A DNA stretch of 64,000 nucleotides from Ochrobactrum sp. CGA5. Lineage in GTDB: Bacteria; Pseudomonadota; Alphaproteobacteria; Rhizobiales; Rhizobiaceae. This document shows positions 37,661-44,239 of the stretch, one piece after another (the stretch's first letter is position 1; the number at the start of each line of letters is the position of its first letter). Under the pieces are notes generated by a model. It did no database searches. It had not been told where the DNA came from and saw only the letters and a program-made list of their open reading frames with translations. The position numbers and the translations under genes are program-made. The DNA is taken from NCBI RefSeq assembly GCF_006345815.1, contig NZ_VCIG01000004.1:1-64000 (forward strand), in the 5' to 3' direction.

Positions 37661-37689
37661 GACATTTCTCGCGATTGCAATGTATTCCA

Positions 37690-37705
37690 TTTTGGGATAC
37701 CAAAA
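37690..37705. promoter_or_regulatory. GntR-type operator candidate
   Basis: TTTTGG-GATA-CCAAAA is a perfect six-base inverted repeat between the divergent MFS and GntR genes. A second overlapping repeat, ATACC-N5-GGTAT, spans 37697-37711. GntR/FCD-family regulators often bind TTGGTATACCAA-like sites. Autoregulation plus control of the transporter gene is inferred. Confidence 0.6.
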
Positions 37706-37771
37706 CGGTATGCATGAATGCGCCTGTTGATGAGGCTTGTCAATTGCAGTGCCGATCGAAAGTGGAGAATT

Positions 37772-38443
37772 ATGCCAATGTCACAGATGAGGCAGGTTGA
37801 AACGCAGCTTCGCGACATGATCCTCGGTCTGGAACTGGGGCCGGGCGAACGTTTGACCGAGCGCTGGATCGAGGCGCAGTTTGAAGCCTCGCGCACGCCG
37901 ATCCGAGCAGCGCTTTTGCGGCTGGAAGCGGAAGGGCTGATCTGCCGCGAAGGGCGTGGCTGGACGGTCTCACCGATCAACCTCAGCGAAATCGAGCAGA
38001 TCGGCGTCTATCGTGAAGCACTGGAAATTGCGGCGTTAAAGCTAACATGCGCGCTGGAGGATCGCAGCGGCGTGGAGCTGATTTTAGCGATGCTGGAAAG
38101 CTGCGATGCGGATACCTCACGCGAGGAGTGGCACCGTATCGGTATGGATTTTCATATTGAACTGGCGCGACTGTCTGGTAACGAATTTCTCAGTCGCGGC
38201 GTGCGCGATGCTATGCAGCGTCTCTCACGGGCGCGCTGGCTGGAGGTGCGTGACGAGGCGGCGCTCGCGCGTGCATGGGGCGAACACCGCGCCATTCTCG
38301 ACGCGGTGCGCGAAGGAAACACCGACAGGGCGACGGCGTTGATGAGTGCGCATCTGGACGGAAGCCGCAGCCGTCTCGTCAGCAATCTCCGCGAGGACCG
38401 ACGCGGTCTCAAAGCGCGTGGCTTTGCTGTCATCAGCGCGTGA
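37772..38443 (+). CDS. GntR-family (FCD) transcriptional regulator
   Basis: The 223-residue regulator has an N-terminal winged helix (about 10-75) with GPGERLTERWIEAQFEASRT and PIRAALLRLEAEGLI, the recognition region of GntR proteins. The C-terminal FCD all-helical domain has the metal/ligand-binding pattern YREALEIAAL, then D-x-x-FHIELARLSGN, and HRAILDAVREGN. ATG 37772 is preceded by GGAG; upstream in-frame starts are not. It is divergent from the MFS gene and likely senses a small acid and controls that carrier. Confidence 0.87.
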   Translation: MPMSQMRQVETQLRDMILGLELGPGERLTERWIEAQFEASRTPIRAALLRLEAEGLICREGRGWTVSPINLSEIEQIGVYREALEIAALKLTCALEDRSGVELILAMLESCDADTSREEWHRIGMDFHIELARLSGNEFLSRGVRDAMQRLSRARWLEVRDEAALARAWGEHRAILDAVREGNTDRATALMSAHLDGSRSRLVSNLREDRRGLKARGFAVISA

Positions 38444-38448
38444 CAAAG

Positions 38449-38673
38449 TCACCGCCATTCGGGCAGCTTATGGCCGTCTCGTGAATAGTATTGCGTACGC
38501 CCGTCACCGATACCGATATCCCGCAGGAGGTATTCCGGCGAATGTTCGGTAATGACGATATGGGTGGACTTGCGGGAGAACAGACGGGAAAACAGTGCCC
38601 TCCAGCCCTTTTCCGTTCTGTGGTTCATCGTGGGTGCTGTGGCGGTTGCGCAGGCAGAACCGAGGTTTTTCAT
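38449..38673 (-). CDS. Small DUF1127-like protein
   Basis: The 74-residue protein is basic in the middle (WRALFSRLFSRKS) and has a C-terminal module EYLLRDIGIGDGRTQYYSRD, which resembles the DUF1127 motif (LxxLLxDIGLxR). The ribosome site AGGTGA before ATG 38673 is good. It is divergent from a LysR gene 131 bp away. DUF1127 proteins in alphaproteobacteria include RNA-binding regulators, but this one is only weakly similar. The function is unknown. Confidence 0.55.
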   Translation of the reverse strand: MKNLGSACATATAPTMNHRTEKGWRALFSRLFSRKSTHIVITEHSPEYLLRDIGIGDGRTQYYSRDGHKLPEWR

Positions 38674-38779
38674 GATCTCACCTATTCAGATACAGCGGCT
38701 GTGGGAGGCAGCTACTCGTTAAATTGTGCCTATAGGTATGCGCCTGAAAACCTTTGTTTTCCAATTGAACTTCGATTAG

Positions 38780-38804
38780 TATGCATAAGGAGGACTTATG
38801 CATA
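38780..38804 (+). promoter_or_regulatory. Palindrome enclosing the ribosome-binding site of the LysR gene
   Basis: TATGCATAAG (38780-38789), loop GAGGA, then its exact complement CTTATGCATA (38795-38804), immediately before ATG 38805. The arms contain two identical TATGCATA octamers. The ribosome site AAGGAGGA is half in the stem and half in the loop. It is either an RNA hairpin that hides the ribosome site or a pair of operator half-sites. Confidence 0.65.
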
Positions 38805-39686
38805 ATGACGACACCGCTTCCCCCTTTATCGGCTATTCGCGTTTTTGAATCCGCCGCCCGCCATGCAAGTTTCACCCGCGCGGCGGAGGAATTGGGCATG
38901 ACGCAGGCTGCGGTCAGCTATCAGGTCAAGATGTTGGAGGAGCGTGTGGGCGCGCCCTTGTTTCTGCGCATGCCGCGCCAGGTGGAACTGACCGAACTCG
39001 GCAAGCAGCTTGCGCCTGCGATCACGGAGGCGTTCGAGACGATGCGCAATGCCTTTGCCAGCCTGCGCGAGGATGCAGAGGGCACGCTGTCGATCAGCGT
39101 TCTTGCAACTTTTGCCGCCAATTGGCTGGCGCATCGGCTTGGCTCGTTCCAGATGCGGCATCCGTCACTCGCAGTCCGACTCGATACGTCCGACAGCTTG
39201 ATCGACTTCGCGACGACCAATGTTGACATTGCGATCAGAAGCGGCTTCGGTAAATGGCCAGGCCTGGAAGCCCATGAGCTCATCAAGGCGAGGTTCACGC
39301 CGATGCTGAGTCCGGCTCTTGCCGCTACAATCGGTGGGGTAAAGGAACCTGCCGATCTGCTGCGGCTAAAGATAATCGACGCAAGCGATCCTTGGTGGCA
39401 AATCTGGTTCAAAACAGCCGGGATCGAAAATCCGCAATTGCAGGGCAACACCCAGAACCGGCTGGGCGCACAGCATATCGAAGGGCGGGCGACTGTTGCG
39501 GGGCAGGGTGTGGGCATTCTCACGCCTGCCTTCCATCAGATCGAGATCGCCACCGGCCAGCTTATCCAGCCTTTCGATATTCTTGGCACTGACGGGCGCG
39601 CTTATTGGCTCGTCTATCCCAAGTCCCGTCGCAACACGCCCAAGGTCCGCGCGTTCAGGGAATGGATACTGAGCGAGCTGGACTGA
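38805..39686 (+). CDS. LysR-family transcriptional regulator (GcvA/AmpR-like)
   Basis: The 293-residue regulator starts with a winged helix-turn-helix typical of GcvA-like LysR proteins: PLSAIRVFESAARHASFTRA, then LGMTQAAVSYQVKMLEERVG. The C-terminal effector-binding domain contains LDTSDSLIDFATTNVDIAIR and closes with SRRNTPKVRAFREWIL. The start is ATG 38805 (MTTPLPPL); the in-frame ATG 38781 adds eight residues inside the palindrome. The ribosome site is enclosed by the palindrome, and ATG 38798 opens a short out-of-frame reading frame. Its divergent neighbour is the DUF1127-like gene, a possible target. The effector is unknown. Confidence 0.88.
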   Translation: MTTPLPPLSAIRVFESAARHASFTRAAEELGMTQAAVSYQVKMLEERVGAPLFLRMPRQVELTELGKQLAPAITEAFETMRNAFASLREDAEGTLSISVLATFAANWLAHRLGSFQMRHPSLAVRLDTSDSLIDFATTNVDIAIRSGFGKWPGLEAHELIKARFTPMLSPALAATIGGVKEPADLLRLKIIDASDPWWQIWFKTAGIENPQLQGNTQNRLGAQHIEGRATVAGQGVGILTPAFHQIEIATGQLIQPFDILGTDGRAYWLVYPKSRRNTPKVRAFREWILSELD

Positions 39687-39809
39687 GCCTAGATGACAGG
39701 CAAGACAGCCTCGATCTTTTAATACAGCGCTCTGAACCCAGCTGCATAGATACTCAAGTGCGGCACGCTTTATCGTGCAAGCCAGAAGGCGGAAAAAAAT
39801 TGTGCCGAA

Positions 39810-39836
39810 TGTCACATTCGACATTGCTGTCTCGTC
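39810..39836 (+). promoter_or_regulatory. ECF41-type promoter
   Basis: TGTCACA (39810-39816), spacer of exactly 16 bases, then CGTC (39833-39836). This is the described promoter for ECF41-family sigma factors, which usually activate an operon containing a CMD/oxidoreductase/epimerase gene together with the sigma gene. It lies 38 bp before the ATG of the CMD-family gene that overlaps the ECF41-like gene. Confidence 0.75.
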
Positions 39837-39874
39837 ATGACTATCGAACCCCTTGAACCGAAAGGAACGATACC

Positions 39875-40345
39875 ATGACCCCTCTGCTCAATCCGTTCGA
39901 TGTTGCCCCTGCCACGATGAAACCCTGGATGAATGCCTCGATGACGATCGCATCCAGTTTGGAAGCCAGCCTGATCGAGCTTGTCAAAATCCGCTCCTCA
40001 CAGATCAACGCCTGCGCCAATTGCATCAATATGCATACGCTTGAAGCGCGCTCTCTTGGCGAGACCGAACAACGCATCTATTTGTTGTCGGCATGGCGCG
40101 AAGCACCGTGTTACTCTGATCGCGAACGCGCCGCCCTGGGATGGGTCGAGGCGCTGACCCGTCTGTCGCAAGGCCACGATCTGGAAGAGGCCCGCACCGC
40201 CATGCAGGCGCAATTCACCGAGGAGGAGCAAGTGAACCTTACGCTGATGATCAACATCATCAATGGCTGGAACCGCCTGGCGGTTGGTTTTGGCCTTTGG
40301 TTCGAACCGGAAGCGAAGAAGCCCGCAGTAAAGGCGGGCGTCTGA
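39875..40345 (+). CDS. Carboxymuconolactone decarboxylase (AhpD)-family protein
   Basis: The 156-residue protein has the CMD-fold active site CANC (Cys47 and Cys50) followed by His54 in INMHTLEARS, the redox CxxCxxxH motif of AhpD-like peroxidase partners. Residues around it, LIELVKIRSSQINACANC, fit the conserved helix. CMD proteins of this size are often thiol oxidoreductases. The stop shares a base with the ATG of the ECF41-like sigma factor (TGATG), so they form one operon with a canonical ECF41 promoter in front. That context, not sequence alone, points to a stress or redox role. Confidence 0.85.
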   Translation: MTPLLNPFDVAPATMKPWMNASMTIASSLEASLIELVKIRSSQINACANCINMHTLEARSLGETEQRIYLLSAWREAPCYSDRERAALGWVEALTRLSQGHDLEEARTAMQAQFTEEEQVNLTLMINIINGWNRLAVGFGLWFEPEAKKPAVKAGV

Positions 40346-41205
40346 TGGCTGACATATCCTCGCAAGGTGATGCTGCCGAAAGCTTCGATCCGCTGCGCCC
40401 GAAACTGATCCGTGTTGCCTATCGCATGTTGGGCTCGGTCGCGGATGCCGAGGATATGGTGCAGGAGGCGTTCATCCGATGGATGAACGCCGACCGCAGT
40501 GAGGTGCGCGAACCGGAAGCCTTTCTGCGGCGCACCGTGACCCGTCTGTGCCTCGATTTTCTGAAATCCGGGCGCAATCAGCGCGAGACTTATTTCGGGC
40601 CGTGGATACCCGATCCGGTTGTCGAAGAGGAAACGGATGACGACGTCACCCTGCCGCTCATGCTCGCGCTGGAGCGTCTTTCGCCGCTGGAACGCGCCGC
40701 ATTCCTGCTGCACGATGTTTTCGGGCTAGATTTCGACGAGATAGCCAAGACGATCCAGCGTGACACTGCGGCCTGCCGCCAGCTCGCTGCACGGGCACGC
40801 AAGCATGTGCGCGAGGAGCGCCCGCGTTTTCAGGTCGACAAGCAGCGCGGACTGGAACTGGCGCAGGCCTTTTTCACTGCATCACGCAGCGGCGATATGA
40901 AGAAGCTCGGTGCCATGCTCGCGGCGGATGTACATATGCAGGCAGATGGCGGCGGCAAGCGACCGGCATTCCCAAGGCCGGTGCTGGGATTCGACGATGT
41001 GATGTCGATCCACCAAAAACTGGCCGCATATTATGCGGGCAAGCAGTCGGAGCTTATCCGCATGGTCTATATCAACGGTTTGCCTGGCTTCATTACGCGT
41101 GAGGCGGACGGAGAAATCCAGACGACGGCGCTCGATATAGACAACGGCAAAATTGCCGGGATCTATGTGGTGCGCAATCCCGACAAGCTCAAGCATTTGC
41201 ATTGA
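40345..41205 (+). CDS. ECF41-family RNA polymerase sigma factor with SnoaL-like C-terminal domain
   Basis: The 286-residue protein has sigma region 2 (about 20-85; LIRVAYRMLGSVADAEDMVQ), region 4 (about 105-155; LSPLERAAFLLHDVFGLDFD), and a C-terminal NTF2/SnoaL-like extension. Hallmarks of ECF41 are visible: WIPDP at 87-91 in the linker (family WLPEP) and DGGGK at 201-205. In this group the C-terminal domain controls activity in place of an anti-sigma factor, and the promoter is TGTCACA-N16-CGTC, as found upstream. The start codon overlaps the CMD gene stop. Target genes besides its own operon are unknown. Confidence 0.92.
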   Translation: MADISSQGDAAESFDPLRPKLIRVAYRMLGSVADAEDMVQEAFIRWMNADRSEVREPEAFLRRTVTRLCLDFLKSGRNQRETYFGPWIPDPVVEEETDDDVTLPLMLALERLSPLERAAFLLHDVFGLDFDEIAKTIQRDTAACRQLAARARKHVREERPRFQVDKQRGLELAQAFFTASRSGDMKKLGAMLAADVHMQADGGGKRPAFPRPVLGFDDVMSIHQKLAAYYAGKQSELIRMVYINGLPGFITREADGEIQTTALDIDNGKIAGIYVVRNPDKLKHLH

Positions 41206-41237
41206 ACGATGCCGCTTCCGCTTTCGAGAGACATGCT

Positions 41238-41537
41238 TCACCCGATCAGGTAGCGGCAGATGCCAGCCGCGCCAATGCCGATCAGCACGGTTGGCAGCAT
41301 GGAAAAGCGCGTTGCGGCGAAGATCGTAATTGCAAGGGCGATCAAGTCCGCAGGCTTGTCCGAAACGAAATCGGGCGCGATGACCGAGATCAGGACACAG
41401 CCGGGCGCTGCTTCCATCACCGCCGTCGCACGCTTGCTTAGCGTACGGTTGCGCAGCAGCACATAGCCGCCGATGCGGGTGAGATAGGTGACGCTTGCCA
41501 TCAAAACGATGGTCAGAACGGCTAATGGATCGATCAT
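41238..41537 (-). CDS. azlD: AzlD-family branched-chain amino-acid exporter subunit
   Basis: The 99-residue membrane protein has three or four helices, the first being LAVLTIVLMASVTYLTRIGG, followed by LLRNRTLSKRATAVMEAAPG, the AzlD signature region. It forms the small partner of AzlC. The ATG at 41537 overlaps the AzlC stop by 4 bp, a translational coupling. The pair likely exports branched-chain or related hydrophobic amino acids. It is divergent from an Lrp-family gene. Confidence 0.88.
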   Translation of the reverse strand: MIDPLAVLTIVLMASVTYLTRIGGYVLLRNRTLSKRATAVMEAAPGCVLISVIAPDFVSDKPADLIALAITIFAATRFSMLPTVLIGIGAAGICRYLIG

Positions 41538-42274
41538 TCTTCACCTGCCAGCAGATAAGCTGCAACGAGACCGGACAAGGCACCGGCTGCGACATACCAG
41601 GCGCCAGGAACGATGAGATAGGTCAAGGCAGCCACCACAAGACTGACCAGCCAGGGGCGCGCCGCGGCGAAACCTTTCCACATGCCTGCCAGCAAAACCA
41701 GAAACACCGCCGGGAAAGCCATGTCGAAGCCATAGGGGCGCAGGTCGCCCATCATCGGGCCGAAGGCCGCGCCCAGCGTGGTGAAGACAACCCAGGCGAG
41801 ATAGAAAGGAATGGCCACACCGGCATAGAAGGTGAGGCTCAGCGCTGGATTGACGCCTTTTGACTGCCGGCGCTTTGCATCGGCAAGGCCGAGCGCCCAA
41901 CTTTCATCGCACATGAGAAACAGGCTTGCAAAAGCCTTGCGCTTGGGCAGATGGCGGATGAACGGCGCCAGAGCGGCGCCCATCAGCAGGTGGCGGCTGT
42001 TGACCAGAAAGGTGATTGCAACAATCAGGAGAATGTGCGGTGGCGAGGTCCAGAGCTGGATGGCTGCGAATTCCGATCCGCCCGCAAAATTCAGCCCGGT
42101 CATCATGGGGACTTCAATGACGCTGAGGCCCTTTTGTGCGGCCTGCGCGCCCAGAACCAGCGCATAGGGAATAATGCCAAGCAGAACCGGCAGACCGGCA
42201 GCGGCCCCGCGACGAAATTCCGAGCTTCGTCCGGATCTGCTTTTTTGAGGCGCATAGGCCTGTGAAATATCCAT
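41534..42274 (-). CDS. azlC: AzlC-family branched-chain amino-acid exporter subunit
   Basis: The 246-residue membrane protein has about five to seven hydrophobic helices and AzlC hallmarks: GAAAGLPVLLGIIPYALVLG, MTGLNFAGGSEFAAIQLW, FLVNSRHLLMGAAL and FASLFLMCDESWALGLA. With AzlD it exports branched-chain amino acids. Its promoter lies in the 200-bp region shared with the divergent Lrp gene, which has many TTGGC/GCCAA half-sites, so Lrp-type control is likely. Confidence 0.9.
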   Translation of the reverse strand: MDISQAYAPQKSRSGRSSEFRRGAAAGLPVLLGIIPYALVLGAQAAQKGLSVIEVPMMTGLNFAGGSEFAAIQLWTSPPHILLIVAITFLVNSRHLLMGAALAPFIRHLPKRKAFASLFLMCDESWALGLADAKRRQSKGVNPALSLTFYAGVAIPFYLAWVVFTTLGAAFGPMMGDLRPYGFDMAFPAVFLVLLAGMWKGFAAARPWLVSLVVAALTYLIVPGAWYVAAGALSGLVAAYLLAGEE

Positions 42275-42377
42275 AAAATTCTCGCTAGAGCGAATAGGCT
42301 CTATCTGTTTGCTTTGCAGCTTTGTGATTCAGGTTCTCGGTCTCTTGCATGTCTGCTTGAGAAGTTTGGCGACTGTA

Positions 42378-42476
42378 GCCAATCTCTCAAGCAATTTGGT
42401 TGCGAATTAAGCCTATTTGCGCCAATATTTGGCATTCAATGCCAATAAGATTGGCATAAATGGAATCGAGAGCCAA
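42378..42476. promoter_or_regulatory. Array of TTGGC/GCCAA half-sites between azlC and lrp
   Basis: GCCAA at 42378, 42421, 42441 and 42472, and TTGGC at 42429 and 42451. They form two palindromes: GCCAA-TAT-TTGGC (42421-42433) and TTGGCA-N5-TGCCAA (42429-42445). Such closely spaced half-sites are typical of Lrp/AsnC-family operators. They probably serve both azlCD and the regulator gene itself. Confidence 0.65.
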
Positions 42477-42934
42477 TGAAGCTGGATGAGATAGACAAAC
42501 GGATTCTGCGTGTTCTGCAGCGCGACGGCCGTATCGCCAACAATGACCTCGCGCGCGAGGTCGGTCTCTCGCCCTCGCCATGCCTACGGCGGGTGAAGCT
42601 TCTGGAAGAAGCCGGCGTGATAGACCGCTATGTCGCGGTGCTGAACCCGGCCAAGGTCGGCAAGGGGCTGACTTTCTTCACCCGCATCCGGCTGGACCAA
42701 CAAGATGAGGAAACACTTCAGACCTTCGCCAAGGAGATACTGAAGCTCCCGCAGGTGCTCGAATGCTATTTCATGCTCGGTGATTATGATGCGATGATCC
42801 GGGTGGTTGCGGCGGATATCGAGGATTACCGCCGCTTCCAGTCTGAATATCTGAGCCGGATTAGGGGCGTTCAGAACCTGAAGACCGATGTGCCAAGCCA
42901 GACGGTCAAGCAAACCTCCGAAATGCCTCTATAG
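42476..42934 (+). CDS. Lrp/AsnC-family transcriptional regulator
   Basis: The 152-residue regulator has the winged helix-turn-helix (LDEIDKRILRVLQRDGRIAN, then LAREVGLSPSPCLRRVKLLE) and a C-terminal RAM domain with VLECYFMLGDYDAMIRVVAA, the effector-binding region. It is divergent from azlCD, which such proteins (BkdR/AzlB-like) often activate or repress in response to branched-chain amino acids. The ATG at 42476 sits at the end of the half-site array, implying autoregulation. Confidence 0.9.
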   Translation: MKLDEIDKRILRVLQRDGRIANNDLAREVGLSPSPCLRRVKLLEEAGVIDRYVAVLNPAKVGKGLTFFTRIRLDQQDEETLQTFAKEILKLPQVLECYFMLGDYDAMIRVVAADIEDYRRFQSEYLSRIRGVQNLKTDVPSQTVKQTSEMPL

Positions 42935-42954
42935 CGTTCGCCGAAGGGTGGGGT

Positions 42955-43737
42955 TTATGCAGCCTTCTCTCTGGCCGCCACTGGTTGGGCGCGTTTCAGT
43001 TCCTCGTTGACCCGATCTGCCAGCTCGAAGAAGCGCTGGCGCACCTGTAGGGCATAGGGATTGGCATGTTCGATGGCCTGAAACACTTCCGGCGCGTCGT
43101 GGCGAACCATGCTGACCGCCCGCATCAAAAGGTCGAAGCTTTTCGTTGTCATGCGGGCGGGAAGGGGTTCCATCTGTACCAGAACCTTGGCGATCAGATG
43201 CGTGAGGCCCTGTACCATTGCCGCCTCACGGTCATGGTCTTCCGGTGTGGTGACTATGACATCGAGCGCAAGGTGCTTTTTCAGGAAGGCTGCAACGCGG
43301 TGGAACCGTCTGCCGCGCACAGAACAAACGGCGATTTTCAGACCGGTGATGCCGTCGCGTGCACTTTGTGGACCGAAGAGGGGATGTGTGGCGACAATAT
43401 CCACATGAGCCGGCAGACCACACCGCATGATATCGGCAGGCCCGACCTTGACGGAGCCGACATCAAGAACAAGAGCACCGGGGATTAGATGCGGCGCGAT
43501 CATTTCCACCACACGATCAAGAGTTGCGACCGGCGTTGCCAGGATAACGATCTCGCAGAGAGCGGCCTTTTCCATTGAGGTCAGGGTGACGCCATGTATC
43601 CGTGTCTTTTGAGGGGCCGCAGCACAATCGTAGGCATATAACTGGAAGTAAGGGTTCAGGTGACGGGCGATAAGCTGCCCGAATGCACCAAAGCCGATAA
43701 TACCAATTTTGATATGCTGATTGTTATCGCGAGACAT
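42955..43737 (-). CDS. Prephenate dehydrogenase-like protein (TyrA family)
   Basis: The 260-residue cytoplasmic oxidoreductase has a Rossmann motif IGIIGFGAFGQLIARHLNP, VLDVGSVKVGPAD, the catalytic-His motif ATHPLFGPQSARDGITGLK and the helical C-terminal dimerisation domain (HLIAKVLVQMEP, FDLLMRAVSMVRHDAPEVF). It fits the prephenate/arogenate dehydrogenases of tyrosine synthesis, lacking an ACT or chorismate mutase domain. A second tyrA is usual in this group, so the substrate is uncertain. The gene is preceded by a Phe-Tyr-Tyr leader peptide and hairpins that look like an attenuator, which supports an aromatic amino-acid role. Confidence 0.85.
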   Translation of the reverse strand: MSRDNNQHIKIGIIGFGAFGQLIARHLNPYFQLYAYDCAAAPQKTRIHGVTLTSMEKAALCEIVILATPVATLDRVVEMIAPHLIPGALVLDVGSVKVGPADIMRCGLPAHVDIVATHPLFGPQSARDGITGLKIAVCSVRGRRFHRVAAFLKKHLALDVIVTTPEDHDREAAMVQGLTHLIAKVLVQMEPLPARMTTKSFDLLMRAVSMVRHDAPEVFQAIEHANPYALQVRQRFFELADRVNEELKRAQPVAAREKAA

Positions 43738-43781
43738 GGACTGACCTCTTTAGGGCCGCATGGCCAGAGGTGCTGTCCGTG

Positions 43782-43850
43782 AAACTCAACCGCTGGCAAT
43801 GCAGCGGTTGAACTATGACAAAGCAAACCCGCCGCTATATGAGCGGGGCG
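43782..43850 (-). promoter_or_regulatory. Attenuator candidate: mutually exclusive hairpins before the prephenate dehydrogenase-like gene
   Basis: Read on the minus strand. Segment 1 CCGCT (43846-43842) pairs with segment 2 AGCGG (43836-43832) around the leader stop codon. Segment 3 TCAACCGCTG (43811-43802) pairs with segment 4 CAGCGGTTGA (43795-43786), loop CATTGC, followed by GTTTC. Segment 2 can instead pair with CCGCT inside segment 3. This 1:2, 2:3, 3:4 logic is the classic amino-acid attenuator layout. The T-run after segment 4 is short, so termination strength is unproven. Confidence 0.6.
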
Positions 43851-43885
43851 TAATAAAACTGGGTGCTGATGAGCGCTTTGTTCAT
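43835..43885 (-). CDS. Phe/Tyr leader peptide, 16 residues
   Basis: The frame reads MNKALISTQFYYAPLI and then a TAG stop. Phe-Tyr-Tyr at positions 10-12 are consecutive, right before segment 1 of the attenuator. A TTGACA -35 and a TAGCTA -10 spaced by 17 bases place the transcription start at, or next to, the A of its ATG, so translation would be leaderless, as known for the rhizobial trp leader. The gene it precedes is a prephenate dehydrogenase-like gene, matching the Tyr content. No ribosome site is expected or seen. Confidence 0.65.
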   Translation of the reverse strand: MNKALISTQFYYAPLI

Positions 43886-43891
43886 GCGGCT

Positions 43892-43920
43892 TAGCTATTC
43901 CTGCTCGTGTTGAATGTCAA
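43892..43920 (-). promoter_or_regulatory. Promoter of the Phe/Tyr leader
   Basis: Minus strand: -35 TTGACA (43920-43915), 17-bp spacer, -10 TAGCTA (43897-43892). The start is then predicted at 43885, the first base of the leader ATG. Confidence 0.6.
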
Positions 43921-43928
43921 CACGCGGT

Positions 43929-44204
43929 TTATTTCAGGTAGGCGCGAACCACGTCCACGAGTTCCCCCGCACCTTCGTCGCGCTCCTTTTGTGGCAGCGC
44001 CCCATCAGCCACGTGCATCAGGATATGGTCTTCGATCACTTCCGCCATTAAGCCGTTGACCGCTCCGCGGACACCCGCGATCACCTGCATGACCTCCGCG
44101 CAGCCCTTCTCTTCCTCAAGCATCCGCTCCACGCCATCAAGCTGGCCGCGAATGCGGCGGACGCGATTGATGAGCTTCTGCTTTTCGCGGATGGTATGGG
44201 TCAT
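43929..44204 (-). CDS. dmeR: RcnR/DmeR-type Ni/Co-responsive repressor (CsoR/RcnR family)
   Basis: The 91-residue all-helical DNA-binding protein aligns with RcnR. It starts MTHTIREKQKLI and has GQLDGVERMLEEEKGCAEVM and VIAGVRGAVNGLMAEVIEDH. The Ni/Co ligands of E. coli RcnR (His3, Cys35, His60, His64) are all present at exactly these positions. Metal binding would release it from DNA. It lies 35 bp downstream of the CDF gene dmeF on the minus strand, so both share one promoter. The described rhizobial dmeRF order is repressor first; here it is second. Confidence 0.88.
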   Translation of the reverse strand: MTHTIREKQKLINRVRRIRGQLDGVERMLEEEKGCAEVMQVIAGVRGAVNGLMAEVIEDHILMHVADGALPQKERDEGAGELVDVVRAYLK

Positions 44205-44239
44205 GAGAGCCCTGGTCCTTCATGGCAATGTTGCAATTC

